Shown here piece after piece: positions 19,801 through 34,800 of a stretch of 64,000 nucleotides of DNA. The translations under genes were made by a program, and so were the position numbers. This stretch comes from Eremophila alpestris peregrina. Its lineage: Eukaryota; Chordata; Aves; Passeriformes; Alaudidae. Under the pieces are notes generated by a model. That model saw nothing but the letters and a program-made list of their open reading frames with translations. It had not been told where the DNA came from and made no database searches. How positions within the stretch are numbered: the first letter of the stretch is position 1; each line of letters opens with the position of its first letter. Location: assembly GCA_009792885.1 (NCBI GenBank), contig WMCF01000032.1:7018331-7082330 (forward strand), read 5' to 3'.

Positions 19801-22800
19801 GTGTTTGGGGAGCAGCACAGCCAGTGACAGCCCCAAACCCCTCAAAAGGCTTTGGAGAAGCATCCCTGCAGCTGGCCCTGGCTGGGGTGTGTCACCAGTC
19901 CCTGCAGATGTGGGGGTGTGGAGGTCTCCTTGCTGCCTTCCTTAGAAAAGGGTGTCACGAGTGCAGGGAGTGGGAGAGAAGGGGAAGCAGTGTTGGCAGA
20001 GCCCTCCAGAAGCTGGAGCTGGGGAATCCTCCACCCCCTGCTTCCTGTCCCCAGGCAGAGCTGTGACACGGGGAGGTCACAGGGGAGCACGAGCCCGAGG
20101 GCTCTCATGGCTCTGAAATCCTCTGGTTTGTTCAGATGATGCTCAGAAATTCCTCCTGGCTTTCAGCTGAGGCCTGGGAAAGGTTTGGGCTGCCTTGCCT
20201 TCTGTTAGATGTCCTCAGCCAGGAGAGCAAGAGCCATGAGAAATCTCAAATCATGGGAACAGTGGCATTTCAGACAGACTTGCCCTGGCACATCAGTTTG
20301 TTCTGGGGGTTTTCACTACCCAGCAATTTTTTGGACGGGGCTAAGTTGGTACCTGAGATCTCTGAACTCCTCTCCTGCCTGGTGTTTCCTTTGGGACTAA
20401 ACCCAGTTGCAGAATGTGGGTGTTTTGGGGCTGTGGCAGGAGGGCAGCACACAGCCAGCTGAGCATCCACAGTTCTTCCACCCACAAAAGACATCTAAAC
20501 CCAGAGGAGCAGTGAGGAGGAAGTTGCTGTTAATGCCTGGCAGAGATGTGAATGGCTGGGGTCAGGTCTGGTGGGGCAGGTGGGATGTGAATCTCTGTTC
20601 CTTGAAATTGGCTATGCAGGAGGCTGGTGGTGTTGGATGGACACAGATTTGGGTGTAGGCAGGAGGGGAAATGCTGAAGGGAAGGTGGCCAGCAGGAGAT
20701 GGCTCCTGGCTGTGGTTTACTGAACAAGCTGAGAACATCCCTGGGTCACCACTGACCCCATTGTCCCTGCTCCTCTGAAGGACTGTCACCTTTTGGCAGC
20801 CACAATGGGTGACCCTGTGGATGTGATGTGATGCAGGTGTGTGTATGTACCCTGTGATATAATCCAGCTGTGCTGAACCCAGGGACTCCAAACTTTGCTG
20901 TCACAGCCTCCTCACCACTGCCACAGCTCTGTCCTCTGGAGCCTCTCACCATTCTGTGTGTCTGATGCTCTGCATTAAGGTCAGTGGTGGCTGTTTGAAC
21001 ACGAGACCCAGGTGCTTTCACCTTGCCTGACTTTCTCCCTTTAGGACCCCTCAGCAGTGCTGAGCCTTGGGATGTTTTTGTGGAAGTTTGGAGGGTCCCA
21101 GACTTTGATTACAAACGTGTTTGGAGATGAGAGAGGACAACACAATGAATTAGAGCACAGAAAGTGCCTGAGCATGCAAAACTCTTGATTCTTGCTGCCA
21201 AAACCTTGATTCTTACAGCCCAATAACTGGCCACAATCTTTGAGGTCAGAATGAGTGGGATGCATGATCTGGGATGTGAAACTGAGTCACCCAGGGCTTG
21301 TGGAAGGAGCAGGGTGGGCAGCACCTGCTGATCAACCTGACTGGTTTTACACTTGAATTGTAGTCACTGGGGCCTCAGATGAAGATAGGAGACCACACAA
21401 AACAGAAAAAACCCCCACCTTTGTGTGTGCTGGTGGCTGATGGGACTTGGATCAGCCTGGGAATTTGCTCCCCTCTCCCACATGGGCACTCAGCTGTGTG
21501 TAATGAGAATCCTCATTTAGCACTGGGGTTTACATCTGAGCAGAGCCACCTCTGGAGGACTGAATTGGTCTTCCCCAGGGTGTGTGGGGGAGGCTGGTGG
21601 CAGCCCCTGGTCACCCCTCAGGAGCTGAGCTGCCCCATGCCAGCCTGCTCCCTGCACTGACACAGCCAGAGCATTAAATATGGATAAGGAGGAGAAAGCA
21701 CATTCCCTTGCCTTTTATAAATAATTGCTGTGCTGTGGGGAGCGAGGGCTCCGTGTAATTACAGCAGGGCAATAAACAGAGCACAAGGGGCTTGAGGAGG
21801 GGAGGAGCTGCCCTTACCCCTCGACATCCTGATGCCATGGGTTGGCTGAGGGGCTCCCAGCAACGTGGGTTTGGGGAGGAGGGAGGCTTTGCTGTGTGAC
21901 TGGGTGACCTGCAGTGAAGCCCTTTCTGCTGGGGCACAGCTGGATCCGCAGGCGCTGACATTTGCCTGGGAGTTCAAACAAAGATCCCTGTATTGGCTTC
22001 ATTGGCAAGGCAGTGCCAGGGACACTGCTGGATGTGTCCTGCCCTCCTCCCATCCCTCTGCCTCCCTGCTTCGGGCAGTGCCTCTCCCAGGGAGGAATTT
22101 GGAGGCAAGGGACTCTGTGTTTACAGTGCTTTGTGTGAGATGTCAGCCCAGGGCTGTAAACACTGCGTGGTTTTGCTCAGAGAAAGTACAGAGCCACCAC
22201 TGGCAGCATTTTTCCATTAAGGCAAAGGGCTGGAAACCTCCTGGCATGGAGGGCTGGGCTGCTGGGAGCTGCAGCTGTGGGAGGAAAGTCTGTGTGGAGC
22301 ACATGTAATAAATAAATAAAGAGGGAGAAGCATAGAGGCTTTCCCGAGCTGATTAGTTTCTGTTCCATGCAGTGTTTGGGTGGAATTTCCTTGTGGAAGA
22401 TTTCTCTCCTCTCCTTCTCCCTCTCCCCTTCTGCAGTTGTCTGTATACTGGGGTTTGGGGAATAACAGCTGCATTGGGGATTGCAGATCTGTTAATTGTT
22501 AATTTAATTTGTATTCCTATCAATATAAACATTTATTGTATATTTACCTGATGCCTTCAGAATCAGAGACATCAGACCTGATGACTTCTGAACTTCTCTG
22601 CCTCCAAAAGCTCAGCCAAGTGCAATTCCCTCTTTGCTTCTTGCTTGCAGACCCGGACTGGGCATCCCACAGCCTGGGGATCTTCATCTGCCTGAACTGT
22701 TCAGGGATCCACCGGAACATCCCCCAGGTCAGCAAGGTGAAGTCGGTGCGCCTGGACGACTGGGACGATGCCCAGGTGGAGGTACGTGCCCCTGGGGCTC

Positions 22801-25800
22801 TGGGCTCTTCCCCTGGGAGCCCATTTCTGGAGGTGCCAGCACAGATGTGATGTCAGGATGAGGGCTGTGATGCTGGGTGAAATACAGCTCCCGTTCCGTG
22901 AGGGTTTCCCCCACCCCTAGGAACATGTCAGTCAAATAGCATGTAGAAATTACTAATTCTTCATGAATTGTCTTGTTTCTTACAATATCTCTAGTCTAGA
23001 CTAGGCCTCTGGTCTATCATCCTTGCCCAGCTCAGCTGTTTCTGGCTTTGTTCCTCTTGAATTCACAGCTTGGAAAATCCAAACCCTCACAATATAAATT
23101 CTCTCTCTTTATGCCCCACACCTCCCCAGATTTGTGTGGTGCTGCTGAAGGCAACCAGGAAACCTTTCTGCTTTGACTGTTGTGTCTTCAAAGGCATGAA
23201 GAACTCCACCAGGCATTGATTTCTGTCTTCTGTGTGTAAAGCTGAGGTTTTTCTGAAAGCTGCACCTCATGGAGCTGTGTGGTTTATGAGAACAGGCCCT
23301 AGTGCTGCATGGGTATTTCCTTCCCTGATATTTTTTGGGGGAATAGATTGAGTATGTAAATGTGAGAAATTCAAAACCATGACAATAATAATTTAAAAAA
23401 AAACAAAAACAAAAAAAAGCTTAGCTGCTTGTTATGTTTGTACACTTGGCATTTGACACAAAACAAAATGTATTTAGCTTGGCTGCCTGGAAAAGAATGG
23501 GGGTTTTACACTTATGAAGTGAATTTCGATAACTAAAGTGTATGAATAAGGAAATAAGTAGTTTTCTTTGCTGAGTTCTCAACGAGCCATTTGTGTATCA
23601 GAAGCAAAGGAGGGCTGTCAGGGGAGATAGAAGCATTATATATTTATTTATTGGAAAGGAGGGCTGTCAAGGCAGATAGAACTTTTATATATTTACCCAT
23701 TTGTTTATTTATTTATTTGCCTATCCCTTCGAGCTCCTTCCTGAGATAGCTGCAATGACTTTGCAGAAACAAAACCATCCTTTTGGCACAAGTGATGTGC
23801 TCTGAAGCACACACAGGGTGTGTTGTCAGAGGCTGTCACCCTGCTGGAGCTGTAACACACAGAGAATTAAAGGCAGGGTGAGGTTTTACCCTCTGGGTAC
23901 CTCATTCCCAGACCGGATTCCTGGGAGCCATCTGATTCCCACATCCCTGAGAGGGAAATGCCACTCTGTGTGCAGCCTCCTGCCCCTGTGGGGGTCATGC
24001 AGGTGGGATGGGACAGGCCCTCAGCATCATTTTAAGCTGTAGGATCCCTGGGAATAATAACCAGTATTTATTTCTGAGCCCTGGTTTGCAAACCTGTCAG
24101 CAAGAGAGAGAGATTCCCCCATCCCAATAATTTCATTGCTCTGTAGAAGTCAAAGAGAATAAAGAAAAATACTGTTTACATTTTTAAAATTCTCTCTGGT
24201 TTTTTTTCTCTTTTTACAGTTTATGGCCTCGAATGGAAACAATGTAGCAAAAGCAAAATATGAATCTAAAATGCCACCGTTTTATTATAAACCAACATAT
24301 CTTGACTGCCAGTAAGTAAATACCTCTGCTGGTAAACAGCATTTGTTTGTGCAGCTGCAGCCTCTGTAATACTTGTGTTTTAGCATAATACTTTTATGTT
24401 TTTTTTAACCACAATGGAGGTTTCATTTATAAAAGGCCCTGAAAATTGTTTTCCTTCTCCATGCTTATGGTAGAGTTTATGCTACGTGGGATTTTATTTA
24501 ATAAGTACAGTGGAAATGATGCAGGGGAGTCAAGAGTTTGTGTGCTCCCCAGACTCTTCCAAGTCTCTAAAGCTGCAAGAATGCCAATTTTTACCCATTG
24601 ATTTCCTCTGTCTCTTCAAATCCCCCTTCTGCATCAAAGCAGGACTGGCTAATCTGCTGTGTGAGGTGCTGGGTTATTTGTAATGCAGAAATGCTGGGGG
24701 TTTGTGTTGGTTTTTTCCCACCTAGATGACAAATAATCTCGTCCATGAAGGCAGCTGAAAGGCTGTGTCTCCCATGCAGTGAGAGAAACCTCCCTAGTGA
24801 GCTGGGGTGGACTTGGTAGAGCAAGAAGCTGAGCAGCCAGAACGTGCTGTACCATCCAGGGGGCAAGGGATGAACTCAATTTGGCTTTTAGGGTCCAGTC
24901 TTGCCCTGTGCTAAGGTGGTTTTTAAATTTTTTTTATTCTTTTTTATGTTTATCTTTTATTTTTGTGTGAGTGGAGCTGCCTGGCCTGACAAGAAAAGAG
25001 CATCCATTAATGCAATGTTCTGAGTTCCAGCATCCCAACAGCTGGGCTGTGCCATTTTGAGACTTGCCTGTGCTCGTCATGTCGGGCTTGGAGAAGCAAG
25101 TCTGGTAGGAGAAACACAATTCTAGGGTATTTTGATTTTGTTCACCCCTAAGTCTCAGTTGAGCTCAGTTAGATGCTGCCTGTCTGACACTCAGGTTGCC
25201 CAGGAGCAGAGTCCTGGCTCTTTTCCATGACCTCTCCCTGCCTGGGGAGGGTGCAGAGCTGGTGCTGGAGGGGCCTGGCAGGGAGCAGGGCAGGTCCTGG
25301 GTGCCACTCACACCCTGCTCTCCTCACACAGGGCAGGCTGGCAGGCAGCAGGAGCTGCTTGGAGCCCAGGAGCATCCCCATCCCTGCTGCTGTGGGGCTG
25401 CAGGAGTGGCTGTGGCTGGCTCTGAGCTCGGGTGCAGCTTTGCTGCTGTGCTGCCTCCCTCCCTCCATCCTGCAGAGCCCTGTCACTGCAGGGAGCTCTG
25501 CCAGGAGGTGGCTCAGCTCCAGCCACAGCCCTGCCAGGGCTGTCTGAGCTCACAGGGACCCTGCTGGGGCAGCCCCTCCATCCACAAACCCCTACCCATG
25601 GCTGGGCTGGGAACCTGCAGGGAGCTGCAGCAGGGGATTGAAAGGAATTGTTGTTGTTGTTTCTTTTTGGTCGTTTCCTGATTCATTGGGAGGATGAGGC
25701 AAGGCCAGTCTTCCTGGGAGCAGCTGGAAGGATTAATTTCTGTCCCTTTTCTGGTCCCAGCTTGTGCCTGTTGTGCACTGGGACAATTACCAGCCTGCAT

Positions 25801-28800
25801 GGCCTGACTCCTGTGCTCAGCCTGGAGCTCTGCTCTTGTCAGGGCTCTCTGCTGGGTCCCTGCCACAACAGCAGGATGAAATGGGATGGATGTGACCTCT
25901 CACAGGAGCAGACAATCTCCTGGATGCTGCTGCAGGATCAGCAGCTGTGGGCACATTACACCCTGGGAGCTGTCTCGAGGATGCTGTGCCAGGTTGTATT
26001 TTTTCTGTCTCTGGTTCAGGGCTCTCTGTGCCTCCCAACAGATGCATGCTAAACAAGTGCAGGGGAGTGCTGCTTTTTACAGGAATGTATATTTAGCTTT
26101 CCCCCTGCCTCGCTGCAGTCCAGTCACTGCAACAGCATGAGCTGTTCCCAGCTCTCAGCCATGGGTGGCACCTCCATCCAGCACTGGCACTGATTCCAAA
26201 CACATTCTGCAGCAATGAGGAGGTTTTGGTGCTTCTAATTCCAGCAGCAGCACGTGCTGGACAGCTGCAGTGTCTGGGCAGCTGTTTGTGCTTTTGAAGC
26301 TTTTTAGTTTTATGAGGCTGTTTCTGGAATCCTTCTGGTTGCATGAAGAATTGTGAAGTTCAGGGCTGGAGGGAAGAAGTGCTGCAGTGCCAGTTTGTTC
26401 TTTTCTCTTCTTGCCTGCAATGTTGTGGTTGGCTCTTTGGGAAATCCATGGTGTTTGCCTGCTGCCTTTGGCTTCTGGATCCTTCAGAAACCCCATTGTG
26501 GCTTCCTGGTTCTGCATGATACTTGGCAAGGGTTAGAGAAGGTGGAGGGGTGCTCTGGAATTGCCCAGGGAAAGTTTACTAGCTGTTCATAGACAAAAAA
26601 AAAAAACCCAAAAAACAAACAAACAAACAAAAAACCCCAAACAACAGCAAGCAACCAACCAACTAAATTCCCTTTTAGTCCTTTCCTCTCCTTTTCTGTC
26701 TGCCAGCACTGACCCATGCCCCAGGGACAGTGACCAGAGCAGCCAGCTCTGGAGAATCCCTCATAGTGAAATGAGTCCCAGACTCTGGGATGTTCCTACA
26801 CCACTGCAGTGCTGGCCCAGAGAGCTTTGGGTGTGGAATTCAAACCACAAAACCTCTCTTTGGAGTGGTCATGGCCCAGCTTGGTGCACCACAGCAGCAG
26901 ATGGAGAGCTGTGGAACAGATTTTTCTGGGGCAGACACATTGCAAGCACATGGCTGAGTTTTGAGTCACCACTCAGCAGCAGGTGCTCACTCTTGAGCAA
27001 AAGCAAAGGAAAAAGGCTTTGTTCAGTCTTTTACTTGGCTGAAAACTGACAGAAGAAAGTGGGATAATATCTAACTGGGCTGGAAGTACATCCCTGTCCC
27101 TGCCCCATGCCCACCATCGTTTTCTGTCACTTCATTTGGGAATGCAGAGCCTCCTCCTGTGGAATTGCAGTGCTGTGTGTGCTCTGCTCCTCTCTCCCTG
27201 CTTGGATTAGTGGGAGCTGCATCTGCTCCCTGTGCAGAGCAGTTCAGTGCACTGAGTGCCAGCACAGGAAAATGGGGCAGGATGAGATGGCAGGAGCTGT
27301 GCTGGGTGGATCTGGAACGAGATGAGACATCAGTCAGAGAGGGGCACATCTTGAGGAGTCATCCATGTGCTCATCTAAAGAACAACAGTTATTAGCTGGA
27401 GTGGCTTTTTGTATTGATTAAGATGTGCTGAGGGAAAATTGCCTGGTAGATCTCTGGATATTTTTGTTTTAAAATCATTTAAAATTTGGTGCATTTGGTA
27501 GAGGAGCTGCCAAGCTCATCAGCTCAGTCTGGTGTGAGAAGGTCAGCATGGCCCAGTCCTCTCCCATCCAGAGGGGCAAACTTCTCACCACTTCCTCTGT
27601 CAACTCCTTTTGCCAGTATCTTATAGATAACAAAAACTCTATAAATATAAAAACTTTAATACATCATGTCCAGAGGGGTAACACTGAGTTTTGCTCAGGC
27701 TCCCAGTGATTAATCAGCGTTTTCAGATTTTACATTCACAGCTTTCAAAAGTGCCTGATGCCTTGGGTGTAAAATTTGAGGTGCCACTTGGAGTGGCTGC
27801 TCCTCAGTTCATTCCCAAGTGCTGGAGCCTCCTGTGGTGGCTCAAATTGGGTCAGGAATTCTTTTGAGTCACTCAAGTGCTGAGATCCTCCCAATCCTTC
27901 CATCCTGACCAGCCACAGGGTTTTCTCTTCTTGCTTATTTTCTCTGTGCTGTTAGCTTGTAAACCTGTTAATTCATATTGATTCCTTTAATTTCCAAAGG
28001 AAATTGCTACAAGGTTAAGGTAGTACTGACAGAGGCTGCTTCCTACAATGTTTTTAATTGGTGTTTAACCATTCTGAAAAATAATGTTTGGGTGAACTGG
28101 GCTGTGCATGTAAAGCAATCAAACAAAAAAAGGAGCCAGTTAGCATTTTAATTGAGAATGCTGTGATTTTGCATGCTCAGAATCAGTTTTAACTTCTCCA
28201 AATCCATAATGCAAGAGTTTTTTATGCCTTGAGAGCCAAACCCCTGTCTTTTTGCTCTCCTCTGGCAGCTTGCTGTTGGGTGCTGGTCTTGGTAGGGGGA
28301 TTTTACATCAGTCCTCAGGCTCTAAAAGCTGAGGTGATGCACACAGAGCCTGGGAGAAGCCCCCCAGCTGTCTCCTGCCTCCACACAGCTATGTAAAAGC
28401 AAGTCCTCACAGCAAGAACTCACTAGAAAGGAGAAGAGTGTGATGCTAGACAGGATTTTAGTCAGTGCTGCAGTGGCTCTCCTTGCAGCCTGAGCAAAGA
28501 ATTTGGACTCAGACTTAAGATTTCATTAAAGCAGTGGTTTGACAGAAACCTGGCGTGGCTGCATCCACCAGGCTGCTTGTGGAAAGCAGATTGGCTCTTG
28601 CTGGAAAAACCTCTGACAAATTCCAGAAGCTACAAATCTGGCTTCTGGAAATGGTGTTTCTGCGTGACATTAATTTCTTTTGTCTTTCTTGGACTTGGTG
28701 GTGCCTCAGAAGGATGCAGTTAGATGGTGTGTTGGTGTTTGGTGTCTTTTGGGCCACTTTTCACCCCTGGCTGGGGTTTCTTGTCCGTCATGTGTCTCCC

Positions 28801-31800
28801 AAAAAGCCACAGTGGCCATGCAGCATCTGTGGGTGAGCTCTGGAGTGCATCAGCCAGCCCAGCTGAGAGTCTTGGGGAGAAAAAAATAAACTGAATTTGG
28901 CTGGCCAGCACCTCCTCCACACAGCACACTGAGGCTGTGCAGCCACAGTTTGATATTAAACTGCTTGAGCAGCTTTTCCTGTGGTGCTTTGTGCTGTGAG
29001 CTTTGAGTAGGTGGGACCCAGATAAAGCTGCTCCAGTGGCTTCTTCTGGAACCTTCCCTGCTGGCCCCTGGGCAGAGCCCTTGTTCTCACGTGGGTGGTC
29101 AGGAAAGCAAATAAGTGCTTCCAGTGGTGTTGGCAGTGCTTTGTCAGCCTCTGGACCTGCTGCCTCCTCAGTGAAGCCCAGTCCTTCCCCATTTGGGGGA
29201 TGAATTTTCCCTTATTCTGTTGGAAATGTGGATTTCCGCAGTGTTTTTGTTTTGTTGGTGGGGTTTTTTGATTTGCCTCTGGGTTTTTGATGAGTTCAAG
29301 GACTCTTCTGTTCTAATTGCCAAAAAATGACAAGTTCCCTGTAACCAGCAGCCTGACAGACTTTAGGTGGGCTGTTAAAGCTTTTGGAGCTGATCCTGAA
29401 AGCTGTGCATCTCTGCAGTTCAGGAATGATGCATTTACATTTTTCTAACAAACACAATTAATGTATTTGTTTATTTGCTACCTTATCCCATCACCAGAAA
29501 TGCAATATAATACCAGGGGGCTGTCACTCCACTCCTTTCTGGTCACAGAACTCCTTTTGGTGTTCATTTGGAAGGAGGCTCCTGTGTTGGGTAGGTGATA
29601 TCTGCCCTGGGTTATAGACACACATATTCACACCGGGAAAAGGACATTTCATCTAAAACACAGCAACAGATATTTCTAAAGCCACTAAAGATACACTTAA
29701 ATTAAGATCAGGTCAGCAGTCTACTGCAAGTGGTGGCTGTTTTCATACAATCCCTGTATGGTTTGAGGGTTTTCTGGATGGTCCCTGCCCTCCCATTGCC
29801 CTCAGGTCCTGCTCCTGGATGAATTCATCAGAGCTGTGCTGGTGGAACTGGGCTTTAGCACCAGCAGCTTTTTAGGGCAAGGGTTGCATCCAGCCCATGA
29901 GAGTGAATGTGGTCAAATCCCTGCTCAGCTTCTCCCCTGCAGTGAAGGGAGATGCTGAGCTCCTCGCTGTCCTGGTTGGGTTTTTGTTTTGGTTTCTTTT
30001 GCTGGAGTTCTTCTGCTTTCTATAAATAACCACTGGAGCAGAAGCTGCAGCTGATGGCCTTGCAACTGAGTTGTCCAAACTGTGGGCTGCTCTTGGTGTG
30101 TCCTGGGTTTTTGGGGAAATGATTGCTGAAAGAGCTTGGGTTTGTGATGATGAGGAAAGGGGAAGGATGTGTGAACTGCCAGGAAACTGCTGGGAAAGTG
30201 GCACAGCTGGATTCCCGTGTGCCCTGGGAGCTGCTTGTGCCAGATGCTGAGAGAGAGGCCACTGGGAGAGCATTTTGCAGCTTCTCAGGGTTCCCCTTTG
30301 GTGTGTTCTGCTGCCCTCTTGCACAAGAGCCCCTGCAGCAGAGCTGTGGGCACTCAGGCCCTGCAGGGATGAGCTCATCCCCCAGGGATGAGCCCTGCAG
30401 TGGATCTGGTGCACAGCCTGCATCCTACAGCAGGAGAGTTTTCCCACTGCTGCCCATGAATGTGAATTTGTGCTGGATTTGCAGCCCCATGCTGACTCTC
30501 AGAGACTGGAGCAGCTGCAGCTCCTGCTGAATCCACTGATGTCAGCTGGAGCTGAGGCTGCTGTGAATTTTCTTGCTCCCAGTTCCATCCCTGATCACCT
30601 TGTTGAGAAGGTCCAAGTTTGGCTCCAGTGATAACAAGCTGTCCACAGCAGCTGGCCAGGAAAAGTGGCAAGGAGGGTAGTAAATTCAAGTTTTTGTGTT
30701 TATTTTGTGATTAAATCTTGGTAGCTCTGCTGATTAGCGACAGCATTATAGAACAGGAATTTGGGTGCCAACTTTTGGGTCATCAGGTTTCTGTGTTTGT
30801 GGATATCAGATCCAGAAAAGGCTTCCTGCTGGACCCAGAAGAGACCCCTTGGATGCTGGATGGAGTTTGAGTTGGATGGAGTTGTTCCTGTTCCAGCAGG
30901 AGCTCCAGGCTGGGTTTTGGGGGCAGGGGAGCAGTGCTGCTCCCTGAGCCCTGGGGAGAAGGCTGGTGCCCCAGCCAAGGAGCTGACACAATGAGGGGGT
31001 CAAAATCTATGTAATTATTCCTTTATTGCCAGGAAATCACAGCCACAGTTCTCACTGGACAGTGTCTTGCAGATTTACTGAATGTGCTTGCTCTACCTGC
31101 AGAGGAATTTTCATGAGCAATGTTGGTGTGTTTATATTCTTGGAGCATTTCTGAAAAGGCACCATTTAGTTTGTGTAATCAGCAAAAAAGGGAAAGGTGA
31201 TTAAGCACAGGAACAGTTTCCATTGGCAGAGAAGTTGATGTGTTGAAGTGTGATGGTTTTACAAAACACACCCAGTGCTGGGGGATCTTTTACTGTCTTC
31301 AGTGTAGGCTGCTCCAAAATGTCTGCTGTGAAGCTGGGATAACACATGCCTTTATTTCTGAGTGTGATCTGCCTGCTTGGGCTATTTAGGGTTCTAGGGC
31401 AATTAAGAAGTGAGTTCAGATAAAAATGGCTTGAAGCAACTTCCAGCATATTCTAGATCAAAGTTACTTCATTGGTTCCAGCACTCATGATGAAATGAAA
31501 CAGCAAAAAAAAAAAATTATAATCTTTGGGGTATTTTTTTTTTCATTTTTGGAAATGGAGGTCTTGGTGTATAAATCATTGGTATCATTTCAGTATTAAA
31601 AGCAAAGGACTTTTCAATCCTATTTGCTGCCATGCATCATAAATTGCTTTCCTAAACTGGGTGGTGTGGGCTGTGAGTTTGGAAGGGCTTGGCCAGGCAG
31701 GTTTTCAGCACCTCCTGCTCCTGTATTGACACCTTCAGGGTGTCAATAATCTCTCTTTTGTATGTGGTTGGGTTTTATCATTTGCTCACCCTGTTCACTG

Positions 31801-34800
31801 AAGGATGTGGTTTGAGGAAATTAGGTCTGAAAAGGTTCATAAACTGAGGGAATTTTCTACAGAGGCTGGGTGGGTGGGTGAGGAGAGGCTGTTCTGCTAA
31901 ATCTGTGTATTTTTTAAAAAGTAATTTTCCAGTAAAATTGAATGTACAAGGAAATGATTTCTTGTTGTCCAACAGTAAGCAGAAGAAACCCTTGACTCCA
32001 GACTGTACAATGCAATTTTTGGAAGACTTCTAAATCACACTTTGTGCTTTGATTGAAGAATTAATGCTTCTGCCTTATTTCTTAGTGTATTTTGGACCAT
32101 ATTTCCTTTTCTCTGTATTTTTTTTTTCCAGACTGCTGAGGGAGCAGTGGATCAGAGCCAAATATGAACGAAAAGAGTTCATCCACAGTGAGAAGCAGGA
32201 GCCTTATTCTGCAGGTACTGAAAGACACTTCTGGCAGATAAGTTTTTCATGTCCAGCACCTTCCATTTTCTTCCTCTCTATATGTTTATATGTTGATTAT
32301 TGCCTTCATGCCATTAAGTAGCAGAAGTAAGTGTGGTCTTTTGCACAAGATCTCTCCTGGCATTCCTTTGTGTTTGACTTGGAATATTGGGAATTTGGAT
32401 ACCTGATGGAAGCAGATCATTTATCAAGAGTCCTTCTGTTGACTCCCACGGGCTGTTCTCCAGGAGCAGGTCAGACCTGTGGGTTTGTTCCTGGGAGCAG
32501 CAGCTGTGGAGCTGCACTGAAGTGCAGATTAAGGATGTTTGTGCCCTCGAGGTGACTTTTGGAGAGATGGAGCAGCATCTTCAGCCCATGTCAGCCTGCT
32601 CTGGGTGATGCTGGGTGTGTGCACCACGTCCCCCAGGGATGTGCCACTGTCCTTGCACAAATTCAGGTGCCAGCAGTGGGACTGGGGCTCCCTGCAGCAA
32701 AGCTCATTTCAGCAGGGTGACAGTGGCTTTGCAAGGGACAGTAGAGCAGTGGTTTGGATGATTTCCTTGCAGAAGGACAGGATTTGAAGAGCCTGACTGT
32801 GTTTGTTGTGTGGCTGCCACCAGCATGAGAGTGCATGAAATTGGCTGGGTGTTTCCTTGCTATATGTAAGTGGCATTTAATTTATTCTGCATTTTAAGTG
32901 GTTGACACCAGCTATGTGCTTGGATGACTCTGGGATAATTTTATTAGCAGAGACCATGTTGCAGATTAAAGGTTAAAATATTATTTTCATGATGCTTTTC
33001 AAGACTAATAATATGCAGGTAGCTCCAGCAGTTGGCTGTTATGAAAACCACAATTAAATTCTGATCTCATATATTCTCAATTTATGTTATGAGCATTTCC
33101 AGCTCTGCTGTGTTGTGTACATGAGGCACACAGTGTGTGGGGAGTATCCATATTCATAGAGACTACATCAGGCACATTTTTATCTTACATTTCTAAAAAA
33201 GCTGTCTGCTGGAGTTGGATGTGTTCTATTAACAATAAATAGTTTGATTTCTTAGATAATTTTGTGTTATCTGCCAGTGTGTGTATAGTACCCACCCAAG
33301 TATAATATTTCCATTTTCTACCATGCAACTTCTGGATATAAAAGCTGGGATTCAACCAAGTCCTTGAGGAAAATGCATAATTTTGAGCACATGATGATTC
33401 CTTTCTACTCCAAGAAGAGTGTGTACCTGGTTAAAGTGAAGTAGGTGCTTCAGTGCTGTGTGGGAAGAAGGGCAGCGTGTTCTGAGCTCTCTGAAAGATA
33501 TTATAAGAAGAATTCAAAGGGGAGTTTATTTTAGCAGTGTATTTTGTGGGTGTTCTTCAGTAATGTGGCTGCATAATATTTAACTGCATGCTGAAGTGAT
33601 GGGGTTTTCTCACCTCTCTTTGAAGTTCAAAAGCCATTAAATACAGAATAGAAGAGAAGAGGCTGAGCCATTTTCAGTGGGCAGTGCTCTGGGGAGGAGG
33701 AGGGGAGGAGAGGCAGCCTGGTGGGCATCATGGGAGTGATTTTAGGTTGTGAATTGTCTTTGAGAATGACATTATCTCCAAAATCCAGCCTAGGAGCCAC
33801 ACAAATGAGCTGTGCAGCTGGGATGTCATTTGTTGACTCTTCTGGACAGTAAATTCCAAAGGGAGCTTTGGCCAAGTGGCTCCTCCTGAGGGGGACCAGG
33901 TTGATTTTACAGCAAATCAGAGCTGGGGATGCACACACCAAACTCCCAGTGCCAAATTTTCCCTTTCTGCTGCAGCATCACAGCCCCCAGGTGCATCTGC
34001 CCTCCTGTCCTTCACCAAAATCTCCCCTCCTTCCATCCTGTCCTGCAGATCAGCTGCTGATGCAGTTTTCAGCTCTTGGGCTGGGAGTTGGTTGTTTCCT
34101 GGGGCTGTGTCCTGAGAAAGGAGCCCAGGGAAAGCCCTGAGTCCTGTGGGGAAGTGGTACCAACACCAGGGCACACCCTCCTGCCCTCCCCTCATGCAGC
34201 TGAGTCTCACTGGGGTGTTCCTGTGTCGTTGTTTCTTCCTTGGGCTGTCTCACACCATTTTTCCTCACCCTCCTGAATTCCCTGGGGTGGTGTCAGGTTA
34301 CCAGTTTCTGAGCATGAAACATTTTGTTGCTAATAGAAATGTCAGCATCCGTTTTCTCGTGTTTGCTGGAAGATTTAATTCCATTTTCCAGTCCCAGGGG
34401 CTGTTTTGCATTCTGATATTTGTTCAATAATTGCATTTAAAAAAAAAAGAAAAAAAAATGCTGTATTGGAATAGTTTTGAGCAACATCCTTTTCCAGGCA
34501 GCCTGATGAAACCCTGGTCAGAAATTCAGTGTCTTTCAGAATATCCTTTGGGGAGAGACTGTCTGGAGCCTGTAGATGCCAAGCAGAAGCTATCACAGGC
34601 AGACTCAGGAGAAATGAGCCTCAGGACAGGAGTGTCAGATGTGCAGCTCAGGGCTGGGAGAGCTGTGCAGGGAAGCCTGGCAGGAGGATGCAGCAAAATC
34701 TGCTGGGGAGGGGGATAAATGAGAGGCAGTGTGGGATGCAAAGTTGCTCCAAAGGGTCTTGCCTATCTCCCAAACAGCTGGGAAACATCTGCCTCACGGG

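Larger units (their letters stand above)
13898..22650 (+). other. ADAP1: ADAP1 intron 1
   Basis: 8.75 kb. It starts in the CpG island with a G-run cluster (14271-14316). Further in are an A/C tract (16522-16583), a T-then-G/T tract (17625-17701), a small GATGTGTTGTG duplication (about 18410-18436) and AATAAATAAATAAA at about 22308-22321. No other gene is recognised. Confidence 0.75.

Noticed and set aside
22509..22850. Alternative ADAP1 start at 22509, in frame with exon 2
   Set aside because: The 48 extra codons are low-complexity intron sequence, and the protein would lack the first zinc ligand pair, so the ArfGAP fold would be lost.
32049..32321. Hydrophobic N-terminal extension of ADAP1 exon 4
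   Set aside because: The F-rich stretch is the translated polypyrimidine tract before the acceptor.
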